Positions 6,797-13,951 of a DNA stretch of 17,224 nucleotides are shown here, piece by piece (the first letter of the stretch is position 1; every line of letters starts with the position of its first letter). Origin of the DNA: Candidatus Magasanikiibacteriota bacterium (GTDB taxonomy: Bacteria > Patescibacteriota > Patescibacteriia > Magasanikbacterales > GWA2-37-8); the NCBI GenBank assembly GCA_903853785.1, contig CAINUM010000084.1, positions 1 to 17,224 on the forward strand, in the 5' to 3' direction. The notes beneath the pieces are model-generated. The model saw nothing but the letters and a program-made list of their open reading frames with translations, searched no databases and was not told the origin of the DNA. Made by a program: the position numbers and the translations under genes.

Positions 6797-7699
6797 ATGA
6801 GACACATACCCGTGCTACTGAAAGAAGTTCTAGAGGGGTTGAACCTAAGTAAAAATAGTAAAGTGATTGACTGTACTTTGGGTGATGCTGGTCATAGTGA
6901 AGCAATTTTGGATAAAGTTGGTCCAAAAGGAAAGTTACTTGGTATTGATGCTGACCCAGAATCATTATTGCGCGCTAAAAGAAATTTGTATCGTTATGAA
7001 AACCAAGTAATTTTTGTTCGAGATAATTTTGAAAATTTAAAAGAAATAGTAGTGGCAAATGGTTTTGAAAATGTAGATGCTATTTTAATGGATTTTGGTT
7101 GGTCAACACCGCAATTTAAAGAGCGAGGTCGGGGGTTCAGTTTTGAAAATGATGAACCATTAGACATGCGTTATAGTGGTGTGACTGGTGAAACTGCGAC
7201 TGATATTATCAATGAATATACTGAATTAGAACTAGAAAAAATCTTGCGTTATTATGGCGAAGAAAATTTAAGTAGAGAAATTGCCAAAGAAATTGTCGGA
7301 GCTAGAGTGGTGAGTCGAATTGATCATACCGCACCACTAGTAGAAATAATTTTGGGAGTTTATCGACGTAAATTAAAATCTACCAAAGAAATTCCATGGG
7401 TTGGAGGTATACATCCCGCAACAAAAGTTTTTCAAGCTTTACGAATTGCAGTTAATAAAGAATTGGAAGTTGTTCGTCAGGTATTACCACAAGCGGTGGA
7501 AGTATTGTCCAGTGGCGGGCGGTTGGCAGTAATAAGTTTTCATTCTTTAGAAGATAGAATCGTAAAACAATTCTTTGTAAAATATCAAAATAAAACTATT
7601 AGAATAATTACTAAAAAACCGATTATTGCTAGTGAAGATGAAGTAAATATTAATCCTAGTAGTCGCAGTGCCAAATTAAGAATTATTGAAAAGATTTAA
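6797..7699 (+). CDS. rsmH: 16S rRNA m4C1402 methyltransferase RsmH
   Basis: RsmH (MraW) methylates N4 of C1402 in 16S rRNA, using S-adenosylmethionine, in the ribosomal P site. The 300 residues show the opening HIPVLLKEVL (3-12), the SAM-binding loop DCTLGDAGHS (25-34), the acidic D51 at the end of the next strand (GIDAD), RGFSF (111-115), PLDMRYSG (121-128) and the late ISFHSLEDRIVK motif. Two motifs deviate from the usual form: GDAGH replaces GGGGH or GAGGH, and DFGWSTPQF replaces D-L-G-[VW]-S-[ST]-x-Q-[FL]. Both look conservative. Its start is one base after the mraZ stop, with AGGA about 8 nt upstream inside the mraZ coding end. Confidence 0.96.
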   Translation: MRHIPVLLKEVLEGLNLSKNSKVIDCTLGDAGHSEAILDKVGPKGKLLGIDADPESLLRAKRNLYRYENQVIFVRDNFENLKEIVVANGFENVDAILMDFGWSTPQFKERGRGFSFENDEPLDMRYSGVTGETATDIINEYTELELEKILRYYGEENLSREIAKEIVGARVVSRIDHTAPLVEIILGVYRRKLKSTKEIPWVGGIHPATKVFQALRIAVNKELEVVRQVLPQAVEVLSSGGRLAVISFHSLEDRIVKQFFVKYQNKTIRIITKKPIIASEDEVNINPSSRSAKLRIIEKI

Positions 7700-7705
7700 A
7701 CATAT

Positions 7706-8068
7706 ATGTCATACAAACGACAATTTCAAGCTCATTATTATAACTTCATCAATGCTTTGCGTACTATTTCCGTACCTGAATGGTTGATTGGGAGAGCAAT
7801 GCGAGCCGGCTTGTTGGGGGTAGTTGTGATTATGTCGATGGCGTATATGGTGAGAGTGAATTCAGCCGCCACTCGTGGTTATGAAGCTCATGCTTTGGAA
7901 AAACAGATTGTAGTGATGAACAATGAATTGCAAAATTTACAGATAAAAATAGCTGACGCTGGTTCAATAAGTAATATTGAAAAACATTTACCTGAAATGG
8001 CCTTGGTACCAGTTGAAAAGATTCAACGTTACAATGAATCGGGCAGTGTAGTAGCAATGGCGAAATAA
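7706..8068 (+). CDS. FtsL-like bitopic division protein
   Basis: A 120-residue protein with a basic cytoplasmic N-terminus, one transmembrane helix at about 33-49 (AGLLGVVVIMSMAYMVR) and a following coiled coil at about 58-85 with heptad-like spacing (ALEKQIVVMNNELQNLQIKI). This topology, together with its place directly after rsmH, is that of FtsL, which pairs with FtsB/DivIC to activate the septal peptidoglycan synthase. FtsL sequences are poorly conserved, so the call rests on topology and position, not on a motif. No ftsI, mur or ftsW gene follows here; a terminator does. Confidence 0.75.
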   Translation: MSYKRQFQAHYYNFINALRTISVPEWLIGRAMRAGLLGVVVIMSMAYMVRVNSAATRGYEAHALEKQIVVMNNELQNLQIKIADAGSISNIEKHLPEMALVPVEKIQRYNESGSVVAMAK

Positions 8069-8074
8069 CATATC

Positions 8075-8098
8075 AAATCCGTTTATGACGGATTTTTT
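8075..8098 (+). terminator. Intrinsic terminator of the mraZ-rsmH-ftsL-like operon
   Basis: AAATCCGT (8075-8082) and ACGGATTT (8088-8095) form an 8-bp stem with loop TTATG, followed by further T residues to 8098 (six Ts in all at 8093-8098). It begins 7 nt after the stop codon. Confidence 0.85.
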
Positions 8099-8113
8099 AT
8101 TTTGTGTGATTTG

Positions 8114-8122
8114 TGGTATAAT
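8114..8122 (+). promoter_or_regulatory. Extended -10 promoter of the Clp-like operon
   Basis: TGGTATAAT (8114-8122) is a perfect extended -10 element. No good -35 is present at the expected distance (T-rich sequence within the terminator tail), as is usual for extended -10 promoters. Transcription should begin near 8129, 12 nt before the ATG at 8141. Confidence 0.65.
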
Positions 8123-8140
8123 AATCTCATATAAATATTT

Positions 8141-8497
8141 ATGTGGTTATTGATTTTTCAACGAATATTATTTGATGCATTTGTGGATATATTTTATTTT
8201 CCGCTTTGGTGGTATACCGGCGGAGTTTTGCATGCGTCCAAATGGTGTTTTGGTTTTTTTATGGAAGGAAACCAAACATTAGCGCCAGGATTGTGGTTCA
8301 AAAATTTACTAGTACCGATGTACGGTCAATATGATTGGCAAGGACGAATCATAAGTTTTATAATGCGTTTTGTACAATTTTGTTTTCGTTCCTTAGCTTT
8401 ATTGTTTTGGCTATTGGTTTGTTTATTTTTGTTTACAATTTGGTTGTTGCTGCCGGTTGTTGTGGTGGCCGGTTTTATTATGTTGTTATTAAAATAA
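8141..8497 (+). CDS. Small membrane protein paired with the Clp-like AAA+ gene
   Basis: The 118 residues are hydrophobic at both ends. An aromatic-rich N-terminal segment (about 1-27, rich in F, W and Y) may be a membrane helix. The middle is more polar, with an LWFKNLLVPMYGQYDWQGR stretch (about 51-69). The C-terminal part has one long or two short helices (about 83-117). The polar middle segment looks conserved in character and is a good query for finding relatives. The stop is one base before the AAA+ start, so the two are coupled and may form a membrane complex. I know no named family. The gene starts right after an extended -10 promoter. Confidence 0.8.
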   Translation: MWLLIFQRILFDAFVDIFYFPLWWYTGGVLHASKWCFGFFMEGNQTLAPGLWFKNLLVPMYGQYDWQGRIISFIMRFVQFCFRSLALLFWLLVCLFLFTIWLLLPVVVVAGFIMLLLK

Positions 8498-8498
8498 T

Positions 8499-11294
8499 AT
8501 GTTGTTTGATAAGTCGAAATCAATTTCATTATTGTCATGTGAAAATTGTAAGGCCACTGGTTTTATTGGTTTTACAAAATGCAAAGATTGTCAGGGGATG
8601 TCCGCTGGCCATTTTGTTCGTGGGCATTGGTTATATTGGTTTTATCCACTTACTAGATATCATCTAAATTTGGCAAAAACACGGCGCATTTTTAATAAAG
8701 TACGTTTTTTTTCACTTTTACTTGTTTGGCTGAATGCCTGGGGTTGGTTAATTTATTTTTCGTTGAGCAAAGCACCGGTATTTGCAGTTAATTTAATTTT
8801 TGATTTAACGTATTGGAAAGTTTTTGTTTCAAATTTAAAAGGAATCGACGGTGTTTTATTTTATTTTGGCGCACTTGTTTTATTGTATTTATGGTATAGA
8901 GCAATTGTGGAGAGAATAAAAAAAGACAATGTTGAACGTTTTCATTATAGTCAGTATGGCGCCAAAGAAGAAGTTGTTTCAGATGTTGAAATTACAGATT
9001 GGAGACAAGTTAAAAAAATAAAATCAAAAAATAAAATTAATATATCCGACACATTTACCGATGAAGCTTTAACCGTATTGGGTGATGCTTATTCGGTTGC
9101 AGATAAAAGTGGTTTAGGAAGCGTTACTCCTGAGCATCTTTTTTATGCTCTACTTTCATCAAATCGAATTTCGAATATTTTTACTCGTCTGTCTCTTCCA
9201 ACTAGTTCAATGCAAAAAACACTTGCAAATACTTTGGGAGCTGTTTCGGACGACAATAAAATTCGTGATAAATTTGCCATGCCACTTGTTTCGACCGATT
9301 TTCAACAGGTTTTGTTTAATGCTTACGAAGAAGCCTATAGTGCACATCAAGAATATGTAAGTGTAACTGAAATTTTATTATCCACCATTAAACAATCAGA
9401 AAAACTGCAAGAAATTTTATTTGATTTGGCGGTAGATAAACAGAAATTACTCAATGTTATTGAATGGGCAAGAATAAGAGAGCGTCTGTATCGTCAATAT
9501 ATGAAATTTAACAAGGCAGCATCTGGGCGTTCTAAAACTGGTATGGACAAAGCCATGACTGCCGTCCAAACTCCGTTTCTAAACAACTTTAGTGATGACT
9601 TAACTATTTCTGCTCAGTTTGGACATTTAGATAATTGTGTTGCACGTGAAAAAGAAGTCGAAGAAATATTTAGAATTGTTGAAGGCGGCGGACAAAATGT
9701 AATTTTAGTTGGTGATAATGGGGTTGGTAAAACAACTATCATTGAAGGTTTGGCACAGAAAATGGTGGAAGATGATGTGCCGATGAGGCTAAAAGACAAA
9801 CGATTAGTTCGTTTAAGCGTCCCAAAATTATTGGCTGGCACTACTCCTGCTGGAGCCGTCGAACGTTTGATCGGAATCATGCAAGATGTTGGACGATCAG
9901 GTAATGTAATTTTGTTTATAAATAACATTCACGAACTAACCGGGGTGTCCGCTGGAGGAGAAACTGGAAGTTTAGATGTGGCTGGTACTTTAAATGAATA
10001 TTTAGGTAGTGGACGGTTTTTAACTTTTGCTACTACCACACCTGATGAATATTCACGCCATATTGTTAGTTCACCACTAGGAAATTTATTTGCTAAAGTA
10101 GAAATTAAAGAAATGGATGAAAATCAGGCAATTCAGGTTTTGGAATCAAAAGTTGGAATGACTGAATATAAACAAAACGTATTTTTTTCATACGAGGCAA
10201 TTGCAAAGTCCGTTCAATTTGCTTCAAGATTTTTACACGAAACCTATTTACCTGGCAGTGCTCAAGAATTAATGACTGAAGCAGCATCATTTTCACGAAG
10301 TAAAAAAGGACTTAATAGTTTTGTAACAGGTGAGGAAGTGGCGGCGGTGGTAGCTCAGAAAACTGGTGTTCCAGTAACTACTGTTTCTGCGGATGAAAGT
10401 TCTAAATTAATGCATCTTGAAGAAGAAATGCACAAACGTGTTATTGGTCAGGTTGAAGCGGTTGATTTGGTCGCTAATGCTTTGCGTCGTGCTCGAGCAG
10501 AGATAAGATCGTCCAAACGACCAATTGCCAACTTTTTATTTTTGGGTCCTACTGGTGTTGGAAAAACTGAACTTGCCAAGACAATTGCTGAAGTTTATTT
10601 TGGTGGTGAAGAGCGTATGGTTCGTCTTGATATGAGTGAATACCAAGATAAAAGTAGTATTTATCGTTTGATTGGTACACCTGGTGAAAAGGGTAGTGGT
10701 ATGTTGACAGAAGCAATCAGACGCAATCCATTTTCGCTATTATTGTTGGATGAAATGGAAAAAGCAGACAAAGATATTTTAAATCTATTTTTGCAAGTAA
10801 TGGATGACGGTCGGTTGACGGATAGTGTTGGTCGGGTGGTAGATTTTACCAATGTTATTTTAATTGCCACAGCCAATGCTGGTACTGCATATGTGCAGGA
10901 ACAGTTGCGAGCCGGTGTGTCATCTGACATAATCAAGGATAAACTTTTACATGGTGAACTTAAACAATATTTTCGTCCAGAATTTTTAAATCGTTTTGAT
11001 GGAATCGTGTTATTCAAAGCATTGAATCGTGAAGATATTATTAAGATTGCCGGTTTAATGTTGAAACAAGTATCCAAAGACTTAGAAGTAAAAGGAGTTG
11101 AATTGAAAATCGAACCAGCGGCTATGGAATTTTTGGCTGACGTCGGTTTTGATCCTGAATTTGGCGCTCGCCCAATGCGTCGTGCCTTGCAAGAAAAAGT
11201 AGAAAATCAATTGGCAGAATTACTATTATCAGGTAAACTAAAACGTCGTGATACAGTGGTGATTGGTCAGGGAGGGGAGATAAAGGTTGTTTAA
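8499..11294 (+). CDS. Membrane-anchored Clp-like double AAA+ ATPase with zinc knuckle and degenerate first ATPase
   Basis: A 931-residue Clp/Hsp100-type ATPase with an unusual N-terminus. C14-x2-C17 and C28-x2-C31 form a DnaJ-like zinc knuckle. Helices at about 70-90 and 117-136 anchor it in the membrane. A Clp_N double repeat spans about 183-340. AAA-1 has Walker A GDNGVGKTT (405-413), but its Walker B acids are N475-N476 where D-E is normal, LGNLF (527-531) replaces the E-R-R-F arginine fingers, and TPAG (449-452) replaces the K-Y-R-G pore loop. AAA-2 keeps Walker A GPTGVGKT (683-690), Walker B D751-E752, the LNRF arginine and sensor-2 GARP (889-892). Its pore loop is shortened to PGEKGSG and lacks the aromatic G-Y-V-G. 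The ClpB/ClpC middle domain is absent. The second ring probably does the ATP hydrolysis. No ClpP gene is nearby. Confidence 0.93.
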   Translation: MLFDKSKSISLLSCENCKATGFIGFTKCKDCQGMSAGHFVRGHWLYWFYPLTRYHLNLAKTRRIFNKVRFFSLLLVWLNAWGWLIYFSLSKAPVFAVNLIFDLTYWKVFVSNLKGIDGVLFYFGALVLLYLWYRAIVERIKKDNVERFHYSQYGAKEEVVSDVEITDWRQVKKIKSKNKINISDTFTDEALTVLGDAYSVADKSGLGSVTPEHLFYALLSSNRISNIFTRLSLPTSSMQKTLANTLGAVSDDNKIRDKFAMPLVSTDFQQVLFNAYEEAYSAHQEYVSVTEILLSTIKQSEKLQEILFDLAVDKQKLLNVIEWARIRERLYRQYMKFNKAASGRSKTGMDKAMTAVQTPFLNNFSDDLTISAQFGHLDNCVAREKEVEEIFRIVEGGGQNVILVGDNGVGKTTIIEGLAQKMVEDDVPMRLKDKRLVRLSVPKLLAGTTPAGAVERLIGIMQDVGRSGNVILFINNIHELTGVSAGGETGSLDVAGTLNEYLGSGRFLTFATTTPDEYSRHIVSSPLGNLFAKVEIKEMDENQAIQVLESKVGMTEYKQNVFFSYEAIAKSVQFASRFLHETYLPGSAQELMTEAASFSRSKKGLNSFVTGEEVAAVVAQKTGVPVTTVSADESSKLMHLEEEMHKRVIGQVEAVDLVANALRRARAEIRSSKRPIANFLFLGPTGVGKTELAKTIAEVYFGGEERMVRLDMSEYQDKSSIYRLIGTPGEKGSGMLTEAIRRNPFSLLLLDEMEKADKDILNLFLQVMDDGRLTDSVGRVVDFTNVILIATANAGTAYVQEQLRAGVSSDIIKDKLLHGELKQYFRPEFLNRFDGIVLFKALNREDIIKIAGLMLKQVSKDLEVKGVELKIEPAAMEFLADVGFDPEFGARPMRRALQEKVENQLAELLLSGKLKRRDTVVIGQGGEIKVV

Positions 11295-11319
11295 TGTTGA
11301 AATACACTCGATTTTAATT

Positions 11320-12381
11320 ATGATTTATTTTTTAGTAGCTACTCTGTTAAGTGTTGTCTTAACATTAGCGGTCAAAATAATTGCTCAAAAATTAAATATT
11401 TTTGATTATCCAGACAAAGAAAGAAAGTGGCATAAAAATCTTACGCCACTACTTGGTGGGACTGCAATTTTTACTTCTTTTTGGGTGGTAATTTTTTATT
11501 TATATAATTATAGTGGAATATTTTTCAAACATTTCAATACCAAGCAATTAATATTATTTTTTATAGCCGGATTATTATTGATGGTAGTTGGTTATTGGGA
11601 TGATAAATATAAAATCGTCTATCACTATCGGTTGATATTTTCTACAATCGCAGTATTGTTGGTTTTGGCGGGCGGTTTAAATTTTGATGGCATCACCAAC
11701 CCGTTGGGAGGGACAATCGGTTTAGATTTTTGGAAAATTCATACGTCATATTTTGGAACAATTTTAGTGGGAGTAGAGATCATATCTTTTTTGTGGTTAA
11801 TGGGTATGATTTACACAGTAAAAATATTGGATGGTCTTGATGGCTTAGCTACGGGAGTGGTTATGATTGGTGCGTTGGCTGTGGCTGCGCTTGCGGGTGG
11901 TACAACGAAATTTTTTCAACCAGATGTATCGCTTGTTGCTTTGGTGTTAGCAGGAAGTTGTCTTGGCTTTTTATTTTTAAATTTTTATCCCGCTAAAATA
12001 TTTTTGGGAGAAGGTGGTGGTCAGTTTTTAGGTTTGATGATCGGTGTGCTGGCTATAATTGCTGGAAGTAAAATTGCCACCGCATTACTTGTGATGGCAG
12101 TCCCAATTATAGATCTGTTGTGGGTCGTAGCTTCTCGTCTGGTTAATGGTCAATCGGTAGCAACAGGAGATCGCCGACATTTACATTTTAGATTAGTGGA
12201 TGTTGGTTTTAAACAATGGCAAGCTGTTTTAATCTTTTATGGTTTTTCAGCGTTGTTTGGTTTTACTGCTCTATTTTTGAGTAGTATTTTAAAAATAATA
12301 TTTTTGCTGTTATTGATAACAATAATTATTGTTATAGAAATATATATACACAAACGTAAAATATATGTCGGAAAAAATTAA
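11320..12381 (+). CDS. WecA/MraY-like undecaprenyl-phosphate sugar-1-phosphate transferase
   Basis: A polyprenyl-phosphate sugar-phosphate transferase (glycosyltransferase family 4), which moves a HexNAc-1-phosphate from UDP-sugar to undecaprenyl phosphate at the membrane. About 10 hydrophobic segments alternate with the cytoplasmic motifs WHKNLTPLLGG (37-47), GYWDDKY with D94-D95, ILDGLDGLATG (169-179), FLGEGGGQFLG (228-238) and DRRHLHFRL (284-292). The late HLHF favours the WecA-type group over true MraY. The usual G-D-[TS]-G-S is replaced by G-E-G-G-G, a conservative acid swap. The ATG at 11320 was chosen because the protein then begins directly with its first helix. An in-frame TTG at 11287, overlapping the Clp-like gene by 8 nt and preceded by GGAGG and AAAGG, is the alternative and adds 11 residues. 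Confidence 0.9.
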   Translation: MIYFLVATLLSVVLTLAVKIIAQKLNIFDYPDKERKWHKNLTPLLGGTAIFTSFWVVIFYLYNYSGIFFKHFNTKQLILFFIAGLLLMVVGYWDDKYKIVYHYRLIFSTIAVLLVLAGGLNFDGITNPLGGTIGLDFWKIHTSYFGTILVGVEIISFLWLMGMIYTVKILDGLDGLATGVVMIGALAVAALAGGTTKFFQPDVSLVALVLAGSCLGFLFLNFYPAKIFLGEGGGQFLGLMIGVLAIIAGSKIATALLVMAVPIIDLLWVVASRLVNGQSVATGDRRHLHFRLVDVGFKQWQAVLIFYGFSALFGFTALFLSSILKIIFLLLLITIIIVIEIYIHKRKIYVGKN

Positions 12382-12841
12382 AAGCGAAATTCACAAATGG
12401 CAATTGATCTTATTGGGATTAATAATTGTGTTTGCGATTGTTTTAAAGTTGTATAATGTTTTTTACTGGCCAACTGCCACAATCAAAGTAAATAATCAGG
12501 TTTTTAAAGTTCTAGTCGCTAATTCTGAAAAACATTGGCAAAAAGGATTGGGTGGTCGTAAAGATCTGGGAAAATATGACGGTATGTTATTTGTGTTTCC
12601 AAATCAAGCTCAGCATATATTTGTAATGAGAGATATGAAATTTCCCCTAGATATCATTTGGTTTAATAAAGGTACTGTCGTTGATAAGGCCCAAAATTTG
12701 CCAATCGAGCCAGGTGTCACAGAAGAGGAACTGGTTCAATATCCGGCTAGGGATATTTCTGATCGAGTGTTAGAAATTTCAGCTGGTTCTGCGCTAAAAT
12801 ATAATTTAAATATTGGTGATAATCTAGAGGTTTTGAAGTAG
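12365..12841 (+). CDS. Membrane-tethered DUF192 protein
   Basis: A 158-residue protein with a short basic start, one transmembrane helix or uncleaved signal at about 14-32 (LILLGLIIVFAIVLKLY) and an exported DUF192 domain (COG1430). Domain signatures are KGLGGRKDLGKYDGMLFVFP, the FVMRDMKFPLDIIWF core (M-x-D/N-x-x-x-P-L-D-[IV]-x-[FW]), and VLEISAGSA followed by IGDNLEV near the end. The family is widespread, with solved structures but no settled biochemical function. The start overlaps the upstream transferase by 17 nt, so it is the last gene of the Clp-like operon. No terminator is visible after it; the rplU promoter begins 26 nt downstream. Confidence 0.9.
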   Translation: MSEKIKSEIHKWQLILLGLIIVFAIVLKLYNVFYWPTATIKVNNQVFKVLVANSEKHWQKGLGGRKDLGKYDGMLFVFPNQAQHIFVMRDMKFPLDIIWFNKGTVVDKAQNLPIEPGVTEEELVQYPARDISDRVLEISAGSALKYNLNIGDNLEVLK

Positions 12842-12866
12842 TTTAAGCAATTTTTGGCGTGGTCTC

Positions 12867-12894
12867 TTGACATTTTGTTTGTTTTTGTTATAAT
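12867..12894 (+). promoter_or_regulatory. Strong rplU promoter
   Basis: Consensus TTGACA (12867-12872) and consensus TATAAT (12889-12894) are separated by 16 nt. This is the best sigma-70-type promoter in the window, fitting a ribosomal protein gene. Expected start is near 12901, giving a 70-nt leader. Confidence 0.85.
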
Positions 12895-12918
12895 TAACAC
12901 GTTTTATATCTAAAGTAA

Positions 12919-12956
12919 GCCCAACTAGGACACCTTCGATGGACTAGAAAATGGGT
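12919..12956 (+). ncRNA. Foldable rplU leader, possible L21 autoregulatory element
   Basis: In the 70-nt leader, GCCCA (12919-12923) can pair with TGGGT (12952-12956), CTAG (12925-12928) with CTAG (12944-12947), and CC (12933-12934) with GG (12941-12942), nesting into one hairpin that ends 15 nt before the ATG. L21 leaders that bind the protein are known in Firmicutes; I infer, but cannot show, the same role here. The sequence does not let me assign it to that class. Confidence 0.35.
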
Positions 12957-12971
12957 ATTTAAGCTCAAATT

Positions 12972-13292
12972 ATGATCTCTATTATCGCAACTGGCGGAAA
13001 ACAATACATCGTGAAATCCGGTGAAAAATTTAAATTTGAAAAATTAAAAGTAGATGGTATTGATGTTTTGGCTGATACTGATTTCACTTTTGATAAAGTA
13101 CTTTTGAAAGCTGACGAAGAAGGAAATTTGGTTGAAATCGGAAAACCTTTTATCGCAGGTGAAGTAGTAAAAGCAAAAGTTTTGAGACAAGGAAAAAATC
13201 GCACTTTACGCGTTGAAAAATTCAAAAGTAAAGTTCGTTTCCATAAAGTACACGGTCAGAGACAGAGATTCACTGAAGTGCAAATCGTCTAA
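12972..13292 (+). CDS. rplU: Large-subunit ribosomal protein L21
   Basis: L21 (bL21) is a 50S subunit protein that contacts 23S rRNA domain V and L20. At 106 residues it has the usual length. Family landmarks are IIATGGKQYIV near the start, EIGKPFIAGEVVKAKVL in the middle and the basic KVHGQRQRFTEVQI end. The isoleucine in position 2 and the start MISIIATGGKQY fix the ATG at 12972. Usually rpmA (L27) follows rplU, but here the gene is alone between a strong promoter and a terminator, so L27 must be encoded elsewhere. The gene is the probable target of the leader hairpin just upstream. Confidence 0.97.
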   Translation: MISIIATGGKQYIVKSGEKFKFEKLKVDGIDVLADTDFTFDKVLLKADEEGNLVEIGKPFIAGEVVKAKVLRQGKNRTLRVEKFKSKVRFHKVHGQRQRFTEVQIV

Positions 13293-13302
13293 TAGAAAAT
13301 TT

Positions 13303-13339
13303 AAAAACACCGATGATAATTATCACCGGTGTTTTTTTT
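13303..13339. terminator. Bidirectional terminator between rplU and recR
   Basis: AAAAACACCG (13303-13312) pairs with CGGTGTTTTT (13327-13336). After an A-C mismatch the inner TGATAATTATCA (13314-13325) is itself a perfect palindrome, so the stem continues to a 4-nt loop. T-run to 13339 on one strand, A-run on the other. It serves both convergent genes. Confidence 0.88.
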
Positions 13340-13341
13340 GT

Positions 13342-13950
13342 TTAATTTATATTTGAGAAACGATTTTTAAGTGCGCTACCAAGTGTAATTTCATCACTAT
13401 ACTGCAAGTCGGATCCCATCGGTAAGCCTCTTGCTAATCTGGTAATTTTTATTTGGGGATTAAATATTTTTACCTGTTTTTCCAAATACAGCATCGTGGT
13501 TTCTCCTGGCATGTCTGGGTTTAATGCCAAGATTATTTCTTGAATATTTGTGTTTGTTTTTATACGTTCAAGTAATTCATTTATCTTTAAAGTTGCAAGT
13601 GTATTATCATCACTAACGTCGATTGTTCCTCGTAATATATGGTAGACTCCAGTATAAACACCGGTTTTTTCTAGAGCGGCGACAGCCTGTGCTTCATCTA
13701 CTACACAAATTTGATTTTGGTCACGTTTGGTATTTGAACAAATTTCACAAGGGTTAAAATCTGAAAAATTCCAACACTTTTCACAACTTTTAATATTTTT
13801 TAATAAATTGTCCAAAGCATTTTTGAGTTCATTTACTTCAACCTTGCCAGATTTTAGCCAATGAAAAACATACCGTCCTGCGGTATGTTGTCCAACAGAT
13901 GGTAGTTTTTTTAAAGCATCAATTAGTTTGTTTATGCTAGACGAGTACAT
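13342..13950 (-). CDS. recR: Recombination mediator protein RecR
   Basis: RecR works with RecO (and RecF) to load RecA on gapped single-stranded DNA. The 202 residues match the family. A helix-hairpin-helix comes first (LKKLPSVGQHTAGRYVFH, 13-30), then a four-cysteine zinc finger (C56, C59, C68, C71), then a Toprim domain from ICVVDEAQAVAALEKTG (81-97) to about 175. The closing RLARGLPMGSDLQYSDEITLGSAL is canonical. Two Toprim deviations are VVDEAQ, where V-V-E-E-P is common, and NPDMPGETT, where N-P-T-x-E-G-E-A is common. It starts one base after the ybaB stop, so it is translationally coupled and last in the dnaB operon. Confidence 0.96.
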   Translation of the reverse strand: MYSSSINKLIDALKKLPSVGQHTAGRYVFHWLKSGKVEVNELKNALDNLLKNIKSCEKCWNFSDFNPCEICSNTKRDQNQICVVDEAQAVAALEKTGVYTGVYHILRGTIDVSDDNTLATLKINELLERIKTNTNIQEIILALNPDMPGETTMLYLEKQVKIFNPQIKITRLARGLPMGSDLQYSDEITLGSALKNRFSNIN

Positions 13951-13951
13951 G

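Noticed and set aside
8335..8667. A 110-codon plus-strand frame bridging the small membrane protein and the Clp-like gene
   Set aside because: It overlaps both in another frame. The two flanking genes have a one-base junction and coherent topology, so this is a shadow of T-rich membrane-protein coding.
10661..11077. Minus-strand 138-codon frame within the Clp-like gene
   Set aside because: It lies fully antisense to the conserved AAA-2 domain and has no start context or family features.
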